DNA of 64,000 bases from Sphingobacterium alkalisoli. Lineage in GTDB: Bacteria; Bacteroidota; Bacteroidia; Sphingobacteriales; Sphingobacteriaceae. The DNA is taken from contig NZ_SUKA01000003.1 in NCBI RefSeq assembly GCF_005049105.1, positions 1 to 64,000 of the forward strand. Direction: 5' to 3'. Below are positions 62,201-64,000 of this stretch, piece by piece. A program made the position numbers and the translations under genes. How positions within the stretch are numbered: position 1 is the first letter of the stretch; every line of letters begins with the position of its first letter. The notes beneath the pieces were generated by a model that was given only the letters and a program-made list of their open reading frames with translations, had not been told where the DNA came from and did no database searches.

Positions 62201-62467
62201 AGAGAGTTTTTTGAACATATGTTTAAGAGGAAAATGAAAAAACGACAAGGAAATGAATGTTCAAGACTTATTAAAGGAACCGAAGATCAATTGGAATATT
62301 TTTTAAATGCAGCTAAATGGACTAAGGAGCTAAGGTTTCATATTAATATAGTGCAACCAGGATTAGCTAAAAATGGCGCTTCTGACGATATTCTTCAGAT
62401 ATTAGGTACTACCAGTCATTATTTAAAAACTGTAGGTAATGTCAATTTAATGGTGTATACAAGTTAG
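59225..62467 (+). CDS. DEAH superfamily 2 helicase with C-terminal nuclease-like domain
   Basis: A 1080-residue protein. SF2 helicase core in residues ~125-450: PTGTGKTE (motif I, ~151), DEAH (II, ~262), TATP (III) and QFIGRFTR (VI, ~439). About 450 residues of unknown fold follow. Near 928-985 comes GEIADIIGI ... IDIHLFHLKY ... NFYQVCGQAQKSLNW, the pattern of a PD-(D/E)XK-like domain found at the end of several defence helicases. Probably a DNA- or RNA-targeting defence enzyme acting with the 58267 protein. It does not match the Gabija, Hachiman or type I R layout that I know. Confidence 0.75.
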   Translation: MIKTKLPKVLNVIYNSGGNQIIQYCAEEFILQDCVLESISPFIIKSGEDSYVITRDSNFDSTDYSYVLLSSRIPTKRDFENENLNLIKWLKHPLIYNSSPNEVVASWNGNFNFIKEDIDKKIDGLRTPQLGALHSILAHGYNQEDIGIVVMPTGTGKTETMICSMVATSSDKLLVTVPSDSLRTQLFEKFLTYGLLKKFGVVGEDAINPNVGIMTSGIDTDDELREFISKCNVVITTMAIASKSTPTQKSLMSEMFSHLYVDEAHHSEAKTWQEFISNFDKQKVLLFTATPYRNDGKRLKGKFIFNFSLRKAQEQQYYKEIQFFPIREYDRSKADQMIADKAVFILREDIKNGYSHIILARCMSKDRAEEVYQYYSVHEDLKPVVVYNGIAGLKGKMDAIKAKRHSIIICVDMLGEGFDLPELKIGAIHDERQSLPITLQFIGRFTRTSYSSLGKASFVTNMAYPPIKEELEQLYAKDADWNLLLPMLSEGAEQQQIDFKKFLEGFSHLEDSVIPFQSINPALSTVIFKNDGKDWYPNKWKEGVSSLSTYDHQYFDYNAEENTLVIILGKVIRVEWGEFDTVQNLAWDLIVVYWDLRPDVNRVFINTSIKNFASDKLVKVLFDGNQSKITGTNVFRIFHEVYRLSLFNVGARKGIGKDITFQSFYGKGVQDGLHMLEQGTLIKNNIFGVGYKDGEKVCLGCSVKGKIWSYLRGNLQQLTEWCRSIGSIVTDPTINPNTVLENTLQVEIISAKPEEKAISIDWNPEMYKFSEKRYEVYLNGIKSHLWELDIYVVESGGANLRFAISSELNSAEFDLVLLNKNIDGELAPSFDIIKVNNTTAEIIVGSKKMQLIEYLEDVTPIFWFADGSQLMQNQYVKVRKKADHISLDQIISQDWPGVNISIESQGISPYKQDSIQYNFIEYIRDQYNIIYDDDGKGEIADIIGINDTADCIDIHLFHLKYARNGQVGNNIENFYQVCGQAQKSLNWKYRDGREFFEHMFKRKMKKRQGNECSRLIKGTEDQLEYFLNAAKWTKELRFHINIVQPGLAKNGASDDILQILGTTSHYLKTVGNVNLMVYTS

Positions 62468-62509
62468 TTACACCATTTATTTGGTTACCAAGTCAGAATT
62501 TAGGCATCT

Positions 62510-62541
62510 ACTTTCGTCTAAAAAAAAAATTAGACGAAAGT
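62510..62541. repeat. 12-bp inverted repeat with an A8 loop
   Basis: ACTTTCGTCTAA, eight A, TTAGACGAAAGT. Lies 43 bp after the helicase stop; probably a transcript end, although no T-run follows. Confidence 0.6.
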
Positions 62542-63251
62542 GTATATCAGTTGCAAATGACAAACAATTTTATATGAATAAAGCACAAGACATTCGAATT
62601 TTATCAAAAGAAATAAAAAGATTATTATGAGAACTAGAAGGCTGTTTTTGTGCAACCCGTGTACGAGGAAAAAGTCGTTACTTGGGACAGCAAAATTGTA
62701 AATGAAGATTAAGGAAACATTGCTCTTCCACGGTACAAGACAACTTTACTATAAAATATACTATTTCTTGAGCTTGAAGATGTGCCAATTTATCGACAAT
62801 CCATTGTTAATCGACCCATCAAGTATCTCTAATAATTCTATGACATTGTCTAAATGTATTGTAAGTTGATATATAACTACTGCGACTTTGTCAATTTCTA
62901 ACAGAAGTAGCGCAAATATTTACAGAAGTACGGCGTGTACTTATATGATTAATTGAATTACTCATGTGAGTATGTGACGTACTTGTACGAGTGTGAGATG
63001 ATGTTACGTAACGATGCTGCCGAAAAAAACGCCTAAAAGGGGCCTAAAGAGCTCTCAAAATTAAAAAGGAACTAGATGAGATAGTTTAATTTACACTACC
63101 TTGAGACCGAACCCTAGTGTCTTTTGTGAAAACGATAACCTATATCCTAATCTCGCTAATCGATCCGTAATATCCAACAACCAATTTCCGCTGTCTGTAA
63201 GCCGAGCTATACGCCTAATACGTATCCGTCCGATGAACTGCGTATTTTTAT
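62542..63251. other. decayed DNA, no supported gene
   Basis: Short frames only. The stretch leads into the IS66 remnants; 63091-63303 is open on the minus strand but matches nothing convincingly. Confidence 0.35.
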
Positions 63252-63307
63252 AACTGCATAATACTATCGTAAAGATAAAAGCGATGCGATGAACCCAACG
63301 CAAACAT
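63252..63307 (-). pseudogene. IS66 TnpB start, truncated
   Basis: From the ATG at 63307-63305 the minus strand reads MFALGSSHRFYLYDSIMQL and stops. IS66 TnpB proteins begin in the same way and run to about 115 residues. The stop of the shifted tnpA frame overlaps this ATG (TGATG), as in intact IS66 elements. Confidence 0.6.
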
Positions 63308-63592
63308 CAGTACAGACGGATCAGTTGGGATGGGAGAGCAAGATCATTTTCGATCTTTATACGTACATCGTTGGGATAAAATAACCTCAATATCGTTCCT
63401 TCTGGCCGCCTTATCGATTGTTATGAAGCTACCGCTGGAAGTGTCATTTTCTTTACTGCGCGAAAACCAATAATAAAAGGTCGCTTCGTTGATCCCATTT
63501 TCCGCGCAATAAGCTTTCTTGCTTTTCCCACTCTGTTGCCAGTCTGCTATCATAGACAGCATACGCAAACCTTTTTCTTCTAAGTTGTTCAT
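63307..63592 (-). pseudogene. IS66-type TnpA, frameshifted
   Basis: The frame from 63592 reads NNLEEKGLRMLSMIADWQQS ... AYCAENGINEATFYYWFSRS, the HTH domain of IS66 accessory protein TnpA. After DIEVI an extra T in a TTTT run shifts the frame to a short end at 63344. The other frame continues YPNDVRIKIENDLALPSQLI-RLY to a stop at 63307-63309. No tnpC (transposase) is in the window. Confidence 0.75.
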
Positions 63593-63860
63593 ACAACAAA
63601 GCTAAAGCCTAATGGGATCTAAGTCAATATGTACTTCATAGGACGGATACGAAAATTCTTGAGGTGATCAAGGACGTAGCTAAACCCGAGAAGGTTGTTT
63701 TTTTAGTTTTGCAGGTGGAGACTGGTTGATGATGAATACGTCGAAAATTGAGTTCCTTACACTTTCAAAAGCTATTTTGATTTTCTAATTGTTAATGATT
63801 CATAGCCTGAAGAATATGAGGTCGGAAATCAAATATGTAGTTCTTCGCGCGGATACTTTA

Positions 63861-63920
63861 TCACTGACCGATTTACAGAACCGGGGCGTAGAGGATATCT
63901 TAATTGCCTGTATCGATTGA
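63861..63920 (+). pseudogene. IS256-type transposase fragment
   Basis: Encodes SLTDLQNRGVEDILIACID and then a stop. This matches the conserved L-T-x-L-x-N-R-G-V-x-D-I-L-I-A-C-x-D motif of mutator/IS256 transposases. About 20 codons remain. The rest of 63593-64000 holds nothing I can support. Confidence 0.6.
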
Positions 63921-64000
63921 ACCATTGACACAGTTTGTTTTACACTCCCAAAAAATCACTATTTTTTGATTGCAATTTCCATGATTTCTTGGTCAACTTT

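Noticed and set aside
59225..62467. Type I restriction R subunit or HamB of Hachiman
   Set aside because: No HSDR_N domain at the N-terminus, no HsdM/HsdS nearby, and the upstream protein lacks the DUF1837-type features expected of HamA.
63091..63303. Independent 70-codon gene
   Set aside because: It overlaps the truncated tnpB reading frame of the IS66 remnant and matches nothing.

Overview
The window looks like an accessory region (genomic island or defence hot spot) of a Bacteroidota chromosome, most likely a member of the Sphingobacteriaceae. The support is the low-to-moderate GC, promoters of the TAnnTTTG type, many short lipobox lipoproteins, a lipoprotein TPR histidine kinase, a repeat-rich FN3-like surface lipoprotein, an RHS cassette array and IS66/IS256-type remnants. 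The genus is inferred from gene style only.

Layout. 0-10 kb: a DinB-like gene, an Rpn-type PD-(D/E)XK gene, an AraC regulator, a catB-like acetyltransferase, an NmrA/ASCH gene pair, a decayed agmatine deiminase gene, a TonB protein and two unrecognised divergent genes. 10-15 kb: an RNA-repair locus on the minus strand (structured leader with tRNA-like modules, then an SPFH/slipin gene, then rtcB), divergent from a WYL-domain regulator; two copies of TGCGCA-N7-TGCGYA lie between them. 15-17.2 kb: a GHKL ATPase, an HTH antitoxin and an AbiEii-like toxin cut off by recombination. 17.2-28.3 kb: a graveyard of orphan RHS toxin tips with immunity genes. It has seven RHS-core fragments, three paralogues of one immunity lipoprotein, two copies of another toxin/immunity pair, a zincin tip, a Sel1 protein and a SUKH protein, with many frameshifts and one stop-loss fusion. 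No full-length rhs gene is present.

28.6-52 kb is the centrepiece. After a MazG / GIY-YIG-DUF2075-S24 pair comes a regulatory block (unknown one-TM protein, tandem CGGAA array, secreted proline-rich mini-protein, histidine kinase, response regulator, secreted nuclease) and then a long same-strand operon (36.1-52.0 kb). This operon encodes SrfB-like (actin/Hsp70-fold ATPase), SrfC-like (dynamin-like GTPase) and a split SrfA-like protein, together with a second GTPase, several inner-membrane proteins, an outer-membrane barrel protein and a surface lipoprotein. I read it as an envelope-spanning NTP-driven machine built around an Srf core. A 16-bp palindrome TTACGG-N4-CCGTAA occurs at three places around this block, each upstream of a gene start, which suggests one regulon.

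52-62.5 kb holds more accessory and defence genes: a basic-adaptor-like protein, a coiled-coil lipoprotein, a Cys-rich mini-protein, a solitary HSDR_N endonuclease, a RloA/RloB (AbiL-like) pair behind an inverted-repeat promoter, and an unknown protein paired with a 1080-residue DEAH helicase that has a C-terminal nuclease-like domain. The last 1.5 kb contains broken IS66 and IS256-type pieces. All functions were assigned by reading motifs; no database search was run.
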